A stretch of DNA of 64,000 nt from positions 124,001 to 188,000 of the forward strand of contig CAJTDE010000004.1 of assembly GCA_910574835.1 (NCBI GenBank), written 5' to 3'. How positions within the stretch are numbered: position 1 is the stretch's first letter; the number at the start of each line of letters is the position of its first letter. Shown in pieces: positions 41,177 through 49,911 of the stretch. The stretch is from Clostridia bacterium. Its GTDB lineage: Bacteria > Bacillota > Clostridia > Lachnospirales > Lachnospiraceae. The notes below the pieces were generated by a model, which did no database searches, was not told where the DNA came from, and was given only the letters and a program-made list of their open reading frames with translations. The translations under genes were made by a program, and so were the position numbers.

Positions 41177-41971
41177 TTACTCCGCAATCTTTTTCGCCAC
41201 TACCACAAGCCGCCCGTTTGTCCGGGAATACTCGCACGTGGAAAGCGTAATCAATTTGTCCCCGTATTCGGCGGTCACTCCCGTGTCATAGAGGGATAAC
41301 GCTTTGCACTCATCCACATATGCCTGAAAATCTTCCTCGGTTTCCGCATTGGCGAACAGATAATACTTGAATCCCGTATCGTCGTATACCGTGGTCTTAA
41401 ATACTGCAATCACTTCATAGTCCGCTGTTTTCGTGAGCGTGTCAAAGTGGATAGTTTTGTGTCCCTCGTAAAATTTCCGGCTCTCATAGCCCATCAATCC
41501 GGTAAACATTGTGCCGTTTTTCATGTGGTGTCCGTAAATAATCACGTTGTCGCTGGGTTCAAAGGGATTGCAATGCTCCGCAATATAAGGCACCCCGTAT
41601 GCGCTGTATTCCTTTTCAAAGCTGCGCTTCAGGTAGAAGTCGGGATTGTCCGGCGTGAACATCACCGGATAGTTGATGTTTGTCCCATCAATGGAAATCC
41701 ACCCCGCCATATCGTTGTTCTGGTTGAAAAGCTCCTGATATTTGGCAAGCGGGGACTGGTTTTCTCCCTCTGCCATATCCTCCGGCGTTTCTTCGGTTTC
41801 CCCGGTTTCTTCCGATTCCTCCGCCTGCTCCACAATCTCCGCCAACTGTGCAAACTCATTGGTTGACCTCCCTGCGCTGGCATAATGGGTGATGACCTGA
41901 AACATGGATATACAGAAAAGCAGGGTACAGAGCGCCGCCCCTGCGGTATAGATATAAAATTTTTTCTTCAT
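41177..41971 (-). CDS. Class B sortase
   Basis: This 264-residue protein has an N-terminal signal anchor (FYIYTAGAALCTLLFCISMF), an acidic linker and a sortase B domain. The catalytic histidine is in NVIIYGHHMKNG, the cysteine in TLSTCEYSRTNGR and the arginine shortly after. It would anchor a surface protein of the conjugative element to the cell wall; no LPxTG-type substrate is visible in this window. It is placed beside the hydrolase gene as in Tn1549-like elements. Confidence 0.92.
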   Translation of the reverse strand: MKKKFYIYTAGAALCTLLFCISMFQVITHYASAGRSTNEFAQLAEIVEQAEESEETGETEETPEDMAEGENQSPLAKYQELFNQNNDMAGWISIDGTNINYPVMFTPDNPDFYLKRSFEKEYSAYGVPYIAEHCNPFEPSDNVIIYGHHMKNGTMFTGLMGYESRKFYEGHKTIHFDTLTKTADYEVIAVFKTTVYDDTGFKYYLFANAETEEDFQAYVDECKALSLYDTGVTAEYGDKLITLSTCEYSRTNGRLVVVAKKIAE

Positions 41972-42069
41972 TCAAAAATCCTCCATAAAGTCCCGGCAAA
42001 ACGCTTTTCTTTGGCATTTTGCCGGATGTTTTCATAAAAATAACAGGCGTTGCGCCTGCGTGTCACTGG

Positions 42070-42837
42070 TTACCTTGCCTGTTCTTTGGCTGGCTGTATT
42101 TTCTGGCTTTCGTTCCTCCCTCTTTTTATCTGCCTTAGCTCCGCTTTCACCGATGGCTTTTTATCCTCTCCCCGGCAAAACTGCTCCATCCGCTTCTGTG
42201 CGTTCCCCGCCGCTTTTTCCATTGCGGCGAATGACCTGCCGAAAGACAGAAATGCTTTCTGGATTTTCGCAAGGACGCCTTTATCCCCTTTCGGCTCTGT
42301 CGGCTCTTTGGTACGCCTGCCGATCAACGCCCGCCCCGCATTTTTCGTATGCTGCGCCGCCTTATTCAGCTCGCTGCCGACAATGCCGATTTTTGCCGCA
42401 TTCCGCTCCATGCTTTCCATGCCGCTGTGCAGGCTTTCTTTTAAGGCAGACAGGGCGGTGGGGATTTTCATGGCGGATACTGCCCTCCGCAATGCGTCCA
42501 CGCCTTTCTCCTTAAAATCATGCACCGCATTTTTCGCAGAACGGACAAGGTTTGTCTTTACAAGGGCAATCTGGCCGCCAATTTCCTGCACTTTGCCCTC
42601 TGCGCTGTCCAGAAGGCGGGCGGCAGTCGCCTTTATCCCCCTGTCCTGAATCTGCTCCAACTGCCCCCGCACCTCTTTTAATTCTTTCATTACCTGCCCG
42701 AACTGGCTTTCCATGCCTTCCAGATAATTGACAAGGGTTTCCACTTCCTGACGCTCTTTTTTCAGCCCGTTCCCTTCCAGAACCTGAAACAGCTCCCGGA
42801 TTTCCGGCTGTTCCCTTAACGCAACCGCCGCTTCCAT
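42070..42837 (-). CDS. DUF6674-like conjugative element protein
   Basis: This 255-residue, almost all-helical protein starts MEAAVALREQPEIRELFQVL and contains VNYLEGMESQFGQVMKELKEVRGQLEQI, a coiled coil, then helical repeats and a basic tail. It resembles the family named DUF6674 in Tn1549-type elements. No enzymatic motif is present; a structural role in the transfer machinery is a guess. It starts two bases after the DUF6075 gene ends. Confidence 0.72.
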   Translation of the reverse strand: MEAAVALREQPEIRELFQVLEGNGLKKERQEVETLVNYLEGMESQFGQVMKELKEVRGQLEQIQDRGIKATAARLLDSAEGKVQEIGGQIALVKTNLVRSAKNAVHDFKEKGVDALRRAVSAMKIPTALSALKESLHSGMESMERNAAKIGIVGSELNKAAQHTKNAGRALIGRRTKEPTEPKGDKGVLAKIQKAFLSFGRSFAAMEKAAGNAQKRMEQFCRGEDKKPSVKAELRQIKRGRNESQKIQPAKEQAR

Positions 42838-42839
42838 GC

Positions 42840-43256
42840 TTAACGCCCTCCTCTCTCTGCACTGTCTGCCCTTGTCTTAACTGCGGGTAAGTCCCTGCAA
42901 TATTCGGGATACCGCATTTTTATGGCTTCGTAAAAATAGGGCGCATAGCCGCAGTCAAAGATTTCATAGGGCGTTGACATCCGCTCGTCCCCCTGCTCCG
43001 CATAACCGTTCCAGAGGTTGAAAGCAAGACGGGTAAGCCGCACCGTCCCTCCCGTCTGCCACCCCTCATGCAGTCCCTCCGGCCTGATGCAGTCCTGCTT
43101 AAAGTCAAACATCCTGCCCACGTTGTTCCTGGCCGTGTCGGAAATACCCACGCAGTAGAAAAAGGCACGGTGATAGCAGTCCGTATTGCCGCATTTATGC
43201 AGCATGGTGAAAAAGAAATTTTCATGCTCTTTTGAAGCAAACCTGATTTCTGACAT
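42840..43256 (-). CDS. DUF6075 family protein
   Basis: This 138-residue protein reads SKEHENFFFTMLHKCGNTDCYHRAFFYCVGISDTARNNVGRMFDFKQDCIRPEGLHEGWQTGGTVRLTRLAFNLWNGY. This is the characteristic pattern of DUF6075, common in Clostridia mobile elements. Function is unknown. It is separated from virB4 by a terminator-like hairpin (43277-43318). Confidence 0.82.
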   Translation of the reverse strand: MSEIRFASKEHENFFFTMLHKCGNTDCYHRAFFYCVGISDTARNNVGRMFDFKQDCIRPEGLHEGWQTGGTVRLTRLAFNLWNGYAEQGDERMSTPYEIFDCGYAPYFYEAIKMRYPEYCRDLPAVKTRADSAERGGR

Positions 43257-43276
43257 TCTAATCCCTCCATAGAAAA

Positions 43277-43318
43277 AGGCGGCTCTCCAACAGATATTCC
43301 ACTGTTTAAAAGCCGCCT
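43277..43318 (-). terminator. Internal terminator in the transfer operon
   Basis: On the minus strand AGGCGGCT (43311-43318) pairs with AGCCGCCT (43277-43284) across a 26-base loop, followed by TTTTT. It sits between virB4 (stop at 43350) and DUF6075 (start at 43256). It probably reduces expression of the last four genes relative to the core secretion genes. Confidence 0.72.
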
Positions 43319-43349
43319 GAATATTTTTATCTGTCCCGGTTATGAATTT

Positions 43350-45686
43350 TTACCTGCTCCGGTTTGCACTGTCCTCGCCCGGTTTTGTTGTCATCAGTCT
43401 GTAAAGGCGGGTATTCTTCGGGAATTTATTGGTAAACGGCACAAGGGAACTTCCATATTTAATCAAGCCGCACCCTGCGTCCGCATTGGTGATATAGCTC
43501 ATCTGCTCGTTTGAGATATTCAGCAAATCCGCAAGTTTCTGTCTGTCGGACGCCGCCTGGTTCAGCATAACGATATACTCGCTGTTGGATAACATCGTGC
43601 TGGCAAGGACAGAATCTAACAGGTACTCCACGTTCTGCGTAATGGCGTTGGGGAACGCATTTCTTTTCCGGAACCGCCTCCATGCAGAATTGAAAAAGGC
43701 TCCTGAATACTCGTTTTCAAACACCACATGAAACTCGTCCAGAAAGATATGGGTACGTTTCCCCTTTTTCCAGTTTTCCGTGACACGGTTTAACATGGCG
43801 TCCGTAATAACCAAAAGCCCCATTGTTTTCAGCTGTTTCCCTAAGTCCATGATGTCATAGACAATCATGCGGTTATTTATATCCACGTTGCTCTCATGGG
43901 CAAATGCGTCAAGACTTCCGCTGGTGAAAAGCTCCAACGCCAGCGCAAGGTCTTTCGCCTCCCGCTCCGGCTGCTCCAGCATTTTCTCCCGGAGCCTGCA
44001 CAAAGTCGGCACGTTGCCGCCTGCCTGATAATCTTCGTAAACTGCGGCGGTACAGCGGTCAATAATGGATTTCTCCTTTGCGCTGACACCTTTTTTGTCA
44101 AGCTGTTCAAACAGGGACAGCACAAACTCGGACTTGTCAATGACCGGGTTCCCGCCATCGCCATACCCCTCCACCATGTCCATCGCATTGATGTGGTCAC
44201 GGCTCCCCGCCGCAATACGGATGACTTCGCCGCCCATCGCTTCAATCAGGGAGCCGTACTCTCGTTCGGGATCGCATATGAGAATATCGTCCCCGGTGGC
44301 AAGGGCAAGGAACACAATCAGCATTTTTGCGCTGAAGGATTTGCCGCTCCCCGGCACTCCTAACAGGAAGGAATTAGGATTCAGCAGCTTCGCTTTGTTG
44401 CACATGATAAGGTTATGGGAGATTGCGTTCTCCCCGCAGTAAATGCCGCCCTCGTCCATGATTTCCTGCACCCGGAAGGGCATCAGCACCGCAAGGCTCT
44501 CCGTGGTAAGTGTCCGAAGCGCATTGATTTTCCGGTGTCCGATGGGCAGGGCGGTATTCAGGCCGTCCATCTGCTGGTATTTCAGGGTGGAAAACTGGCA
44601 TAAATGCTTTCTTGCCACGGTCAATATCGTATCCGTGTCTGCGTCAAGCTGCTCTTTTGTGTCGGCGGTATGCACCAGCGTCAAGACTGCAAACATCATC
44701 CGCTGGTCACGGGTGGTTAAATCGTCCAGAAACTCCTTGCTCTCCTTCCTCTGCTGCTCCATGTCATAGGGGACGACTGCGGAGAAATTGTTGTTGGCAT
44801 TTTGTTTCCTCTGCCAGTTGGTGATGTTGGTTTCCACGCCCAAAAGACGGTTTTCCACCTCCCGTACCGCTTCATCCGTGGGGATAGGGATTACGTCAAT
44901 GCTCATCATCAGGTTGCGGCTCAAATCCGTAAGCTCCGCAATCATGTTGTCTTTGATATAGGACGCATACTCTCTGAGGAAAAGCACACGCCCGTAACGG
45001 TTCCCCATGCGGAAATGGTCTTTTTCAAACTCAAGGCTGTCCGGACAGATAAAGTCCTTAAAGCTATGCCCTTTTTTCATGGTTTCCGGCAAATCAAACC
45101 GGAAGCTGGTTTCCTCCCCGGTACGGTAGAAGTCATGCAACGCCCGCAGTTTATCCGTTGCGTCCATCTCCACGCATTTGGAGCCTAACCGTGAAAAATG
45201 GCTGATTAAATCCGTGCCGATACGGGCAAAATACGTCCTCGCCTCCTCGATGGATTTTTTATAGACGGATACCGTCACATACTTTTCCTGCACAATGCTG
45301 TTGGCTCCCGTGGCTTTCTCTAAGAGCATGGCATTGTACTCTTTCCGGTATAAATCAAGGCCGTCCTCCTGCATGGGAATTAAGATTGCCTTCTCAAAAT
45401 CCTGCTTGTTCAGGCGGCGGTTGTTGATGGTGATTTTCGTGGTTGCGCCGCTGTCAAAGGAATTAAGAAGCTCGCTGTACTCAAGGAACATGGCTTCCTT
45501 GTCCTCCCGGCTCGCCACCGCATAGTTGATGTCCACAAATTTATAGGTTCTGGCAAATTTGTTCCGCCCGATCTGGAATATCCCGTCCGGCCATATTACC
45601 TGGATGGGGATTGCCTGCTGGACGCCTTTGGGGATGACAAATTTCTCCTTGTCCTGCTTGAAAATATTGCTCAATGTCTTAATCAT
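43350..45686 (-). CDS. VirB4-like conjugation ATPase
   Basis: The protein (778 residues) starts MIKTLSNIFKQDKEKFVIPKG. It contains Walker A GVPGSGKSFSAKMLI, Walker B ILICDPEREYG and the later blocks THIFLDEFHVVFENEYSG and AITQNVEYLLDS, all typical of VirB4/TraE ATPases that energise type IV secretion. The ATG at 45686 overlaps the PrgI stop by eight bases. An open frame to 45719 lies inside the PrgI gene and is not conserved. Confidence 0.93.
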   Translation of the reverse strand: MIKTLSNIFKQDKEKFVIPKGVQQAIPIQVIWPDGIFQIGRNKFARTYKFVDINYAVASREDKEAMFLEYSELLNSFDSGATTKITINNRRLNKQDFEKAILIPMQEDGLDLYRKEYNAMLLEKATGANSIVQEKYVTVSVYKKSIEEARTYFARIGTDLISHFSRLGSKCVEMDATDKLRALHDFYRTGEETSFRFDLPETMKKGHSFKDFICPDSLEFEKDHFRMGNRYGRVLFLREYASYIKDNMIAELTDLSRNLMMSIDVIPIPTDEAVREVENRLLGVETNITNWQRKQNANNNFSAVVPYDMEQQRKESKEFLDDLTTRDQRMMFAVLTLVHTADTKEQLDADTDTILTVARKHLCQFSTLKYQQMDGLNTALPIGHRKINALRTLTTESLAVLMPFRVQEIMDEGGIYCGENAISHNLIMCNKAKLLNPNSFLLGVPGSGKSFSAKMLIVFLALATGDDILICDPEREYGSLIEAMGGEVIRIAAGSRDHINAMDMVEGYGDGGNPVIDKSEFVLSLFEQLDKKGVSAKEKSIIDRCTAAVYEDYQAGGNVPTLCRLREKMLEQPEREAKDLALALELFTSGSLDAFAHESNVDINNRMIVYDIMDLGKQLKTMGLLVITDAMLNRVTENWKKGKRTHIFLDEFHVVFENEYSGAFFNSAWRRFRKRNAFPNAITQNVEYLLDSVLASTMLSNSEYIVMLNQAASDRQKLADLLNISNEQMSYITNADAGCGLIKYGSSLVPFTNKFPKNTRLYRLMTTKPGEDSANRSR

Positions 45687-46044
45687 TCCGTTTCCGCTCC
45701 TCCCTTTCATGGTTCTCAATGCACGGCTTCACTGCTTCGTAATAGATGTTTTCCGGGTTAAACAGCAGGCGTTTCGGGATAAGGAACTCCGATTTTATCC
45801 ACGCCCACAAAAACTGCTCTGCGTTCATCCCGTGGTAGCGGATAAAGCCTAACGCCGCAAAGGGAGCCGCCCCCAAAACGCACATCCAGCTCACGGTTTC
45901 CGTCCCCACATAAGGACTGAGCAAAAAATAAAGCCCGACGGCAACGCCGCAGGCTAAGACAGAAAAAATGAACTGCCGCATGGACAGCCCGAAAAACATG
46001 GATTCCGTGTAATTACGGATTTCCCGGTTTATTTTTACTTCCAA
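45679..46044 (-). CDS. PrgI family membrane protein
   Basis: This 121-residue protein has two membrane segments after the N-terminal EVKINREIRNYTESMFFGLSMRQ, then a C-terminal KSEFLIPKRLLFNPENIYYEAV stretch. This is the PrgI/VirB3-like small protein always found just upstream of virB4. It is part of the inner-membrane channel. Confidence 0.9.
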   Translation of the reverse strand: MEVKINREIRNYTESMFFGLSMRQFIFSVLACGVAVGLYFLLSPYVGTETVSWMCVLGAAPFAALGFIRYHGMNAEQFLWAWIKSEFLIPKRLLFNPENIYYEAVKPCIENHEREERKRND

Positions 46045-46056
46045 ATTTCTCGCCTC

Positions 46057-46266
46057 CTATCGTTCCATCCCGCACGTCCGTTTCGGCGGTTTCCTTTGGG
46101 GCAGGTAGGGTATAAATTCCTCCTCCCCCGTGATAATACTGAACTCCGCCCGCAGGATGGGGTGTGTTTCCAGTTTCTGATACTCCCGGATCAACTCAAG
46201 CGCACTTTCCCTTGTGGCAGTGCTTGCCTGCTGTGTCCCGTCTTTAAAAATATAACACCGTTTCAT
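46057..46266 (-). CDS. Small conjugative element protein of unknown function
   Basis: This 69-residue protein reads MKRCYIFKDGTQQASTATRESALELIREYQKLETHPILRAEFSIITGEEEFIPYLPQ. It lies between the TrbL-like and PrgI genes with short gaps (11 and 12 bases). It is cytoplasmic by composition. No family function is recognised. Confidence 0.75.
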   Translation of the reverse strand: MKRCYIFKDGTQQASTATRESALELIREYQKLETHPILRAEFSIITGEEEFIPYLPQRKPPKRTCGMER

Positions 46267-46277
46267 TCTGTTCCCCC

Positions 46278-47117
46278 TTATAATCCCATCATCTCACGCA
46301 CAACCCGGTCTGCCATCTTCACTGCCCCTACAAGCACGAGCATATTGAAAATCAGCTCCCCGATATAGCTCCACACCATTGTGACTGCCGCCGCATCCGG
46401 ATCGACTGCGGGCGGGGACGCCGCAAACAGCGAAAATATGATGCAGGCAAGCACGATAATCGCCCCTTCTAAGCACACCGCCGCATAGGACTTGATAAAA
46501 CTTTTCCCTACGTTCTGTGACGGCTCCCCGGCAAAAGTCGATAAGGGAATGGGCGCAATCGCTGTGTAAAGGTACAGACGGAAAAACCGCCCGTACACGC
46601 TCATTATCATAATAAAGCTCAACACCGTGATAAACAGCCCGCCGATTAACGTCACCGCCCACAAGGGGATACTCTCGAAAAAGCCGCAGTCCTCCACCGC
46701 CTCCACAATCTCATTTGGCAATACGGTCTGCTGTGCGGCTCCAAAGCCTGCGGTTCGCATAATCGTGCTGACTATCCCCTGCACGATATTGAATAACGCC
46801 ATCATCAGCTCCAGCCCGTGGGATATGACGCCTTTTGCTATGGCAAAGCGGACAAACAGCTTTAATGCGTGTTCCGGCTTTTTCACTTCCACAAAGCTGC
46901 CGCACGTCTTTACCACGCCGACAACAAAGAACAGCACCAAAAGGGCATAGGCTACCGCCTGCAACGCCCCGTGGATGTTCACAATCGCACTCCAGATTCC
47001 CCCTCCCTTAAACTGTTCCGGGGACTGCGTGAGAAGCTGCCATATCTCCGCCAGTTTCTCATTCCATGTTTCCAGTGCATTGACTAAGTTCTGCACTACC
47101 CAGTTATCTGAATCCAC
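46278..47117 (-). CDS. TrbL/VirB6-like channel protein
   Basis: This 279-residue protein has about six membrane segments (for example AVAYALLVLFFVVGVVKTCG and VTLIGGLFITVLSFIMIMSVYG) and the stretch LYTAIAPIPLSTFAGEPSQNVGKSFIKSYAAVCLEGAIIV. The latter is highly typical of the VirB6/TrbL-like proteins of Tn1549-type elements. It forms part of the inner-membrane translocation channel. Confidence 0.9.
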   Translation of the reverse strand: MDSDNWVVQNLVNALETWNEKLAEIWQLLTQSPEQFKGGGIWSAIVNIHGALQAVAYALLVLFFVVGVVKTCGSFVEVKKPEHALKLFVRFAIAKGVISHGLELMMALFNIVQGIVSTIMRTAGFGAAQQTVLPNEIVEAVEDCGFFESIPLWAVTLIGGLFITVLSFIMIMSVYGRFFRLYLYTAIAPIPLSTFAGEPSQNVGKSFIKSYAAVCLEGAIIVLACIIFSLFAASPPAVDPDAAAVTMVWSYIGELIFNMLVLVGAVKMADRVVREMMGL

Positions 47118-47210
47118 TCATTTCACCTCGCTTCTGGATTTTGCAGAGGGGCCTGCCAAAGCCTGCCCCTCTGCCATTGCTCTTTTTACATGGTTTCCCG
47201 GCAGCCTCCA

Positions 47211-47555
47211 TCAGCCAGTGATAAGGGTTAAGATTTCCTTTGCAAAGGTAATGATGACGCCGCCCGCAAGGGTTAAGAACCCGTTGGAACGCTGGCTCGG
47301 ATCGTGGGACTGCAAGGACAATCCCACCTGCACAATGCCCCAGCCCAACAGAATCAATCCGACTGCACGGATTAAGCCGAAAATAAAATCAGACAGGTTG
47401 TTGATGACCGTAAGCGGATCACCCGCCGCATACACCGTCGTTGCCCCGGCTGTCATCATAAGCACCAGTGCGGCATACACTGCCATCGCCCTTTTTGTCT
47501 TTCTGCCCATCGGCTGTCTGCTGGTTTCCTTGCTGTTCTCGTTTTTCTTCATCAT
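47211..47555 (-). CDS. Maff2 family mobile element protein (VirB2-like)
   Basis: This 114-residue protein has a signal-like segment (AVYAALVLMMTAGATTVYAAG) with a possible cleavage site, a second hydrophobic helix (LIRAVGLILLGWGIVQVGL), then SLQSHDPSQRSNGFLTLAGGVIITFAKEIL. This is the Maff2 signature and resembles pilin-type VirB2 subunits. It is encoded between virD4 and the trbL-like gene. Confidence 0.88.
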   Translation of the reverse strand: MMKKNENSKETSRQPMGRKTKRAMAVYAALVLMMTAGATTVYAAGDPLTVINNLSDFIFGLIRAVGLILLGWGIVQVGLSLQSHDPSQRSNGFLTLAGGVIITFAKEILTLITG

Positions 47556-47620
47556 TGTTCTGTTTCCTCCTTGTTTTGAGATTGGTTTTTAATCAGTTGC
47601 GCCCCGGCGTAACTGGCGTC

Positions 47621-47670
47621 GATTTCACCGCTTGCGTTCCTCTGTGAAATCGTGCGCCTCTGCCAGAGGC
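47621..47670. repeat. Two adjacent inverted repeats between virD4 and Maff2 genes
   Basis: GATTTCAC (47621-47628) pairs with GTGAAATC (47644-47651). Next to it GCCTCTG (47656-47662) pairs with CAGAGGC (47664-47670) around one base. They lie in the 120-base gap, just after the virD4 stop. They may shape transcript processing; no T tract follows. Confidence 0.5.
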
Positions 47671-47675
47671 TTGTT

Positions 47676-49478
47676 TCAGTGGCTTTCCGCCGCTGAAACA
47701 ACAGCTTCTAAATCCTCCTCGGATAAAAGCTCATAGGAATCGGTTCCCGCCTGCTCCTGCGACACTTCGCCCTCCAGACTGTCCCCCAATGCAATGCTGC
47801 CCACCGCCTGCGTCACTTCCCCGTGGCGGTAGGACTTCCCTTTCCCGTCCGTGGACAGTGCCACGTTGGGGTGTTTTAAAATATCGAATTTTTCATCCAT
47901 CACCGGGCGTTCCCCACGGATAAAAAGAAGCGCATAGCGGTTGTCCAGCATACGCACTTCATCCGGCGTCAAAAGCTCACGCCCCGATATTTGGTAGTTT
48001 GTGGAATAGTTGCCCGAATGCCCGGTTGACTTCCCGTAGGTGTTCATATCAATGGTGGCTTTCCCCAGCAGCTCGCTGACATACTTATGGGTTCCCTGCT
48101 CGTTGCCGCCCAGATATAAAAACTGGTCGCAGTTGCCCACAATGCTTTCCCACTGCTTCTCAAACAGCGCCTTTAGCTGCGCCATGTTTTGCAGGATGAT
48201 GGACACGCTGACTTCCCTCGACCGCATGACGGACAGGATTTTGTCAAAGTCATCCGGCAAACTGACGTTCGCAAATTCATCCATCAAAAAATGCACATGG
48301 ACGGGGAGCCTGCCGCCGTGCTTATGGTCGGCAAGGTAAAATAGCTGCTGGAATAGCTGCGTGTATAGGATGGATACCAGAAAGTTGTAGCTGGTATCGT
48401 TGTCGGGTATCAGCGCAAACAACGCCACTTTCTTCTCCCCCAGTGATGACAGGTCTAAATCGTCTGTGGCTGTCAAAGCCGCAAGGCTGGAAAGATTGAA
48501 TTTCTCCAACCTCGCCGCAAGCGTAATCTGGATGGATTTCAGCGTTTTCGCACTTCCTGAATGGTAGTCCTTATAATATTTCACTGCGATATGCTCCGGC
48601 TCCCGCATTTCCAAACGCTCAAATAATTCGTCAAGCGGGGACTGGTATTCATCGTTGTCCTCCCGGACTTCCCCTGCCCGTAACAGCTCCATCACCATCG
48701 GGAAATTCTGCTCGTCTTTTGGTGCCTCGTACCTTAAATAAAATATCAGTGCTAAGAGTAACATGGACGCCGCTGTGTCCCAAAAAGGATCGTTTGACTG
48801 GCTCCCTTTCGGGGTGGTTGCCTTAAAAAGATTCGTCACAAGCCGCTGCACGTCGTTGTCATCCTTTAAATACATAAACGGATTATAACAATGGCTCTTT
48901 TCCATGTTGATTAAGTCAAGCACACGCACTTCATACCCTTTTCCCTCCAGAAGATGCCCGGTGTCCCGCAGGTTCTCTCCCTTAGGATCAAGCACGACAA
49001 ATGACGTGTTCGCCTGCATAAGATTCGGCTTCGCATAAAACCTTGTCTTTCCGGCTCCGCTCCCGCCCACCACAATGGTGAGCAGGTTGCGGCGGTGCTT
49101 CCGGCTGTCATAGCTGATACGCACGTTGGACGTCATAATCTTGTTGGCTCCAAAATCTTTCTCGCTGTACTTCTGGTTGACCGCCCGTGCGTTGCCCCAT
49201 GCGGCAGAACCGTGTTCCTCGCCCCTCCGGTAGTTCCTCCGTGTGGATACATAAATGCCAATCCCCATCCCGTATATCAGCAGGAAAATGAGGACAGCTC
49301 TGAAGCTGTCCCCACATAAGCGGATAGAAAACGGATGGTTCATAGCGTCCGGGAATCCCCGTATAATTTCAGGCAGCCCTCCCGCAAGATACGGTGCTGT
49401 CAAAAGGGCAAGCCAGACTACGGGAAGGATGCCGAAAAGAGCAAATATCCACGCCGCCTGCTTCTCACCGCTCCTCAT
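47676..49478 (-). CDS. VirD4-like coupling protein
   Basis: The protein (about 600 residues) has two N-terminal membrane segments. Walker A is VVGGSGAGKTRFYAKPNLMQ, followed by SFVVLDPKGENLRDTGHLL, and Walker B is HFLMDEFANVSLPDDF. This is the TraG/VirD4 ATPase that brings the relaxase-DNA complex to the secretion channel. The ATG at 49478 (MRSGEKQAAW) is used; it overlaps the previous gene by 14 bases. Confidence 0.93.
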   Translation of the reverse strand: MRSGEKQAAWIFALFGILPVVWLALLTAPYLAGGLPEIIRGFPDAMNHPFSIRLCGDSFRAVLIFLLIYGMGIGIYVSTRRNYRRGEEHGSAAWGNARAVNQKYSEKDFGANKIMTSNVRISYDSRKHRRNLLTIVVGGSGAGKTRFYAKPNLMQANTSFVVLDPKGENLRDTGHLLEGKGYEVRVLDLINMEKSHCYNPFMYLKDDNDVQRLVTNLFKATTPKGSQSNDPFWDTAASMLLLALIFYLRYEAPKDEQNFPMVMELLRAGEVREDNDEYQSPLDELFERLEMREPEHIAVKYYKDYHSGSAKTLKSIQITLAARLEKFNLSSLAALTATDDLDLSSLGEKKVALFALIPDNDTSYNFLVSILYTQLFQQLFYLADHKHGGRLPVHVHFLMDEFANVSLPDDFDKILSVMRSREVSVSIILQNMAQLKALFEKQWESIVGNCDQFLYLGGNEQGTHKYVSELLGKATIDMNTYGKSTGHSGNYSTNYQISGRELLTPDEVRMLDNRYALLFIRGERPVMDEKFDILKHPNVALSTDGKGKSYRHGEVTQAVGSIALGDSLEGEVSQEQAGTDSYELLSEEDLEAVVSAAESH

Positions 49479-49677
49479 GGCATTTCCGCCCCCTTTTCTC
49501 TTTCTCCGGCGGCTCCTCAATCAGCTCGATGACTTTCAGAAGCACATCGTCCACTGCGTCTGTCGGCCTGCCCTCCTTTATCATCTGGTTGCGCTCGTCT
49601 TTCAGGGCATGGAAGATTACACCGTACTCGTATTTGTCCAGCTCAAGGGTTTTCTTTTCCCCGCTCAAGTTCACCAC
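49465..49677 (-). CDS. Small conserved conjugative element protein
   Basis: This 70-residue protein reads MVNLSGEKKTLELDKYEYGVIFHALKDERNQMIKEGRPTDAVDDVLLKVIELI. Homologs of this length are common directly upstream of virD4 in Clostridia elements, without known function. It overlaps the start of virD4 and follows the next gene by six bases. Confidence 0.78.
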   Translation of the reverse strand: MVNLSGEKKTLELDKYEYGVIFHALKDERNQMIKEGRPTDAVDDVLLKVIELIEEPPEKEKRGRKCHEER

Positions 49678-49683
49678 CTCCGT

Positions 49684-49911
49684 CTACCTTTCCTGTTCTC
49701 TGTTCTTTACCTTATAATCCCGGATTGGCATTTCCCCGTATGCGTCAAGCAGGCGGTCAACTTTCTCCGATTCCGCATAGGTGGTTCCACGGTACAGCGG
49801 GTACGTCACGCCCTCCACGCATACCTTGCCGCCTGTCGGCTCCAGGTCAATGCCGCACAGATTTTCTTCTGGAAAAATATTGAAATTATATCCTGCCTTC
49901 ACTGCCCTCAT
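49684..49911 (-). CDS. Small conjugative element protein of unknown function
   Basis: This 75-residue protein reads MRAVKAGYNFNIFPEENLCGIDLEPTGGKVCVEGVTYPLYRGTTYAESEKVDRLLDAYG. It overlaps the end of the ArdC-like gene by four bases (ATGA). No family is recognised with certainty, but the tight packing and protein-like composition support a real gene. Confidence 0.75.
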   Translation of the reverse strand: MRAVKAGYNFNIFPEENLCGIDLEPTGGKVCVEGVTYPLYRGTTYAESEKVDRLLDAYGEMPIRDYKVKNREQER

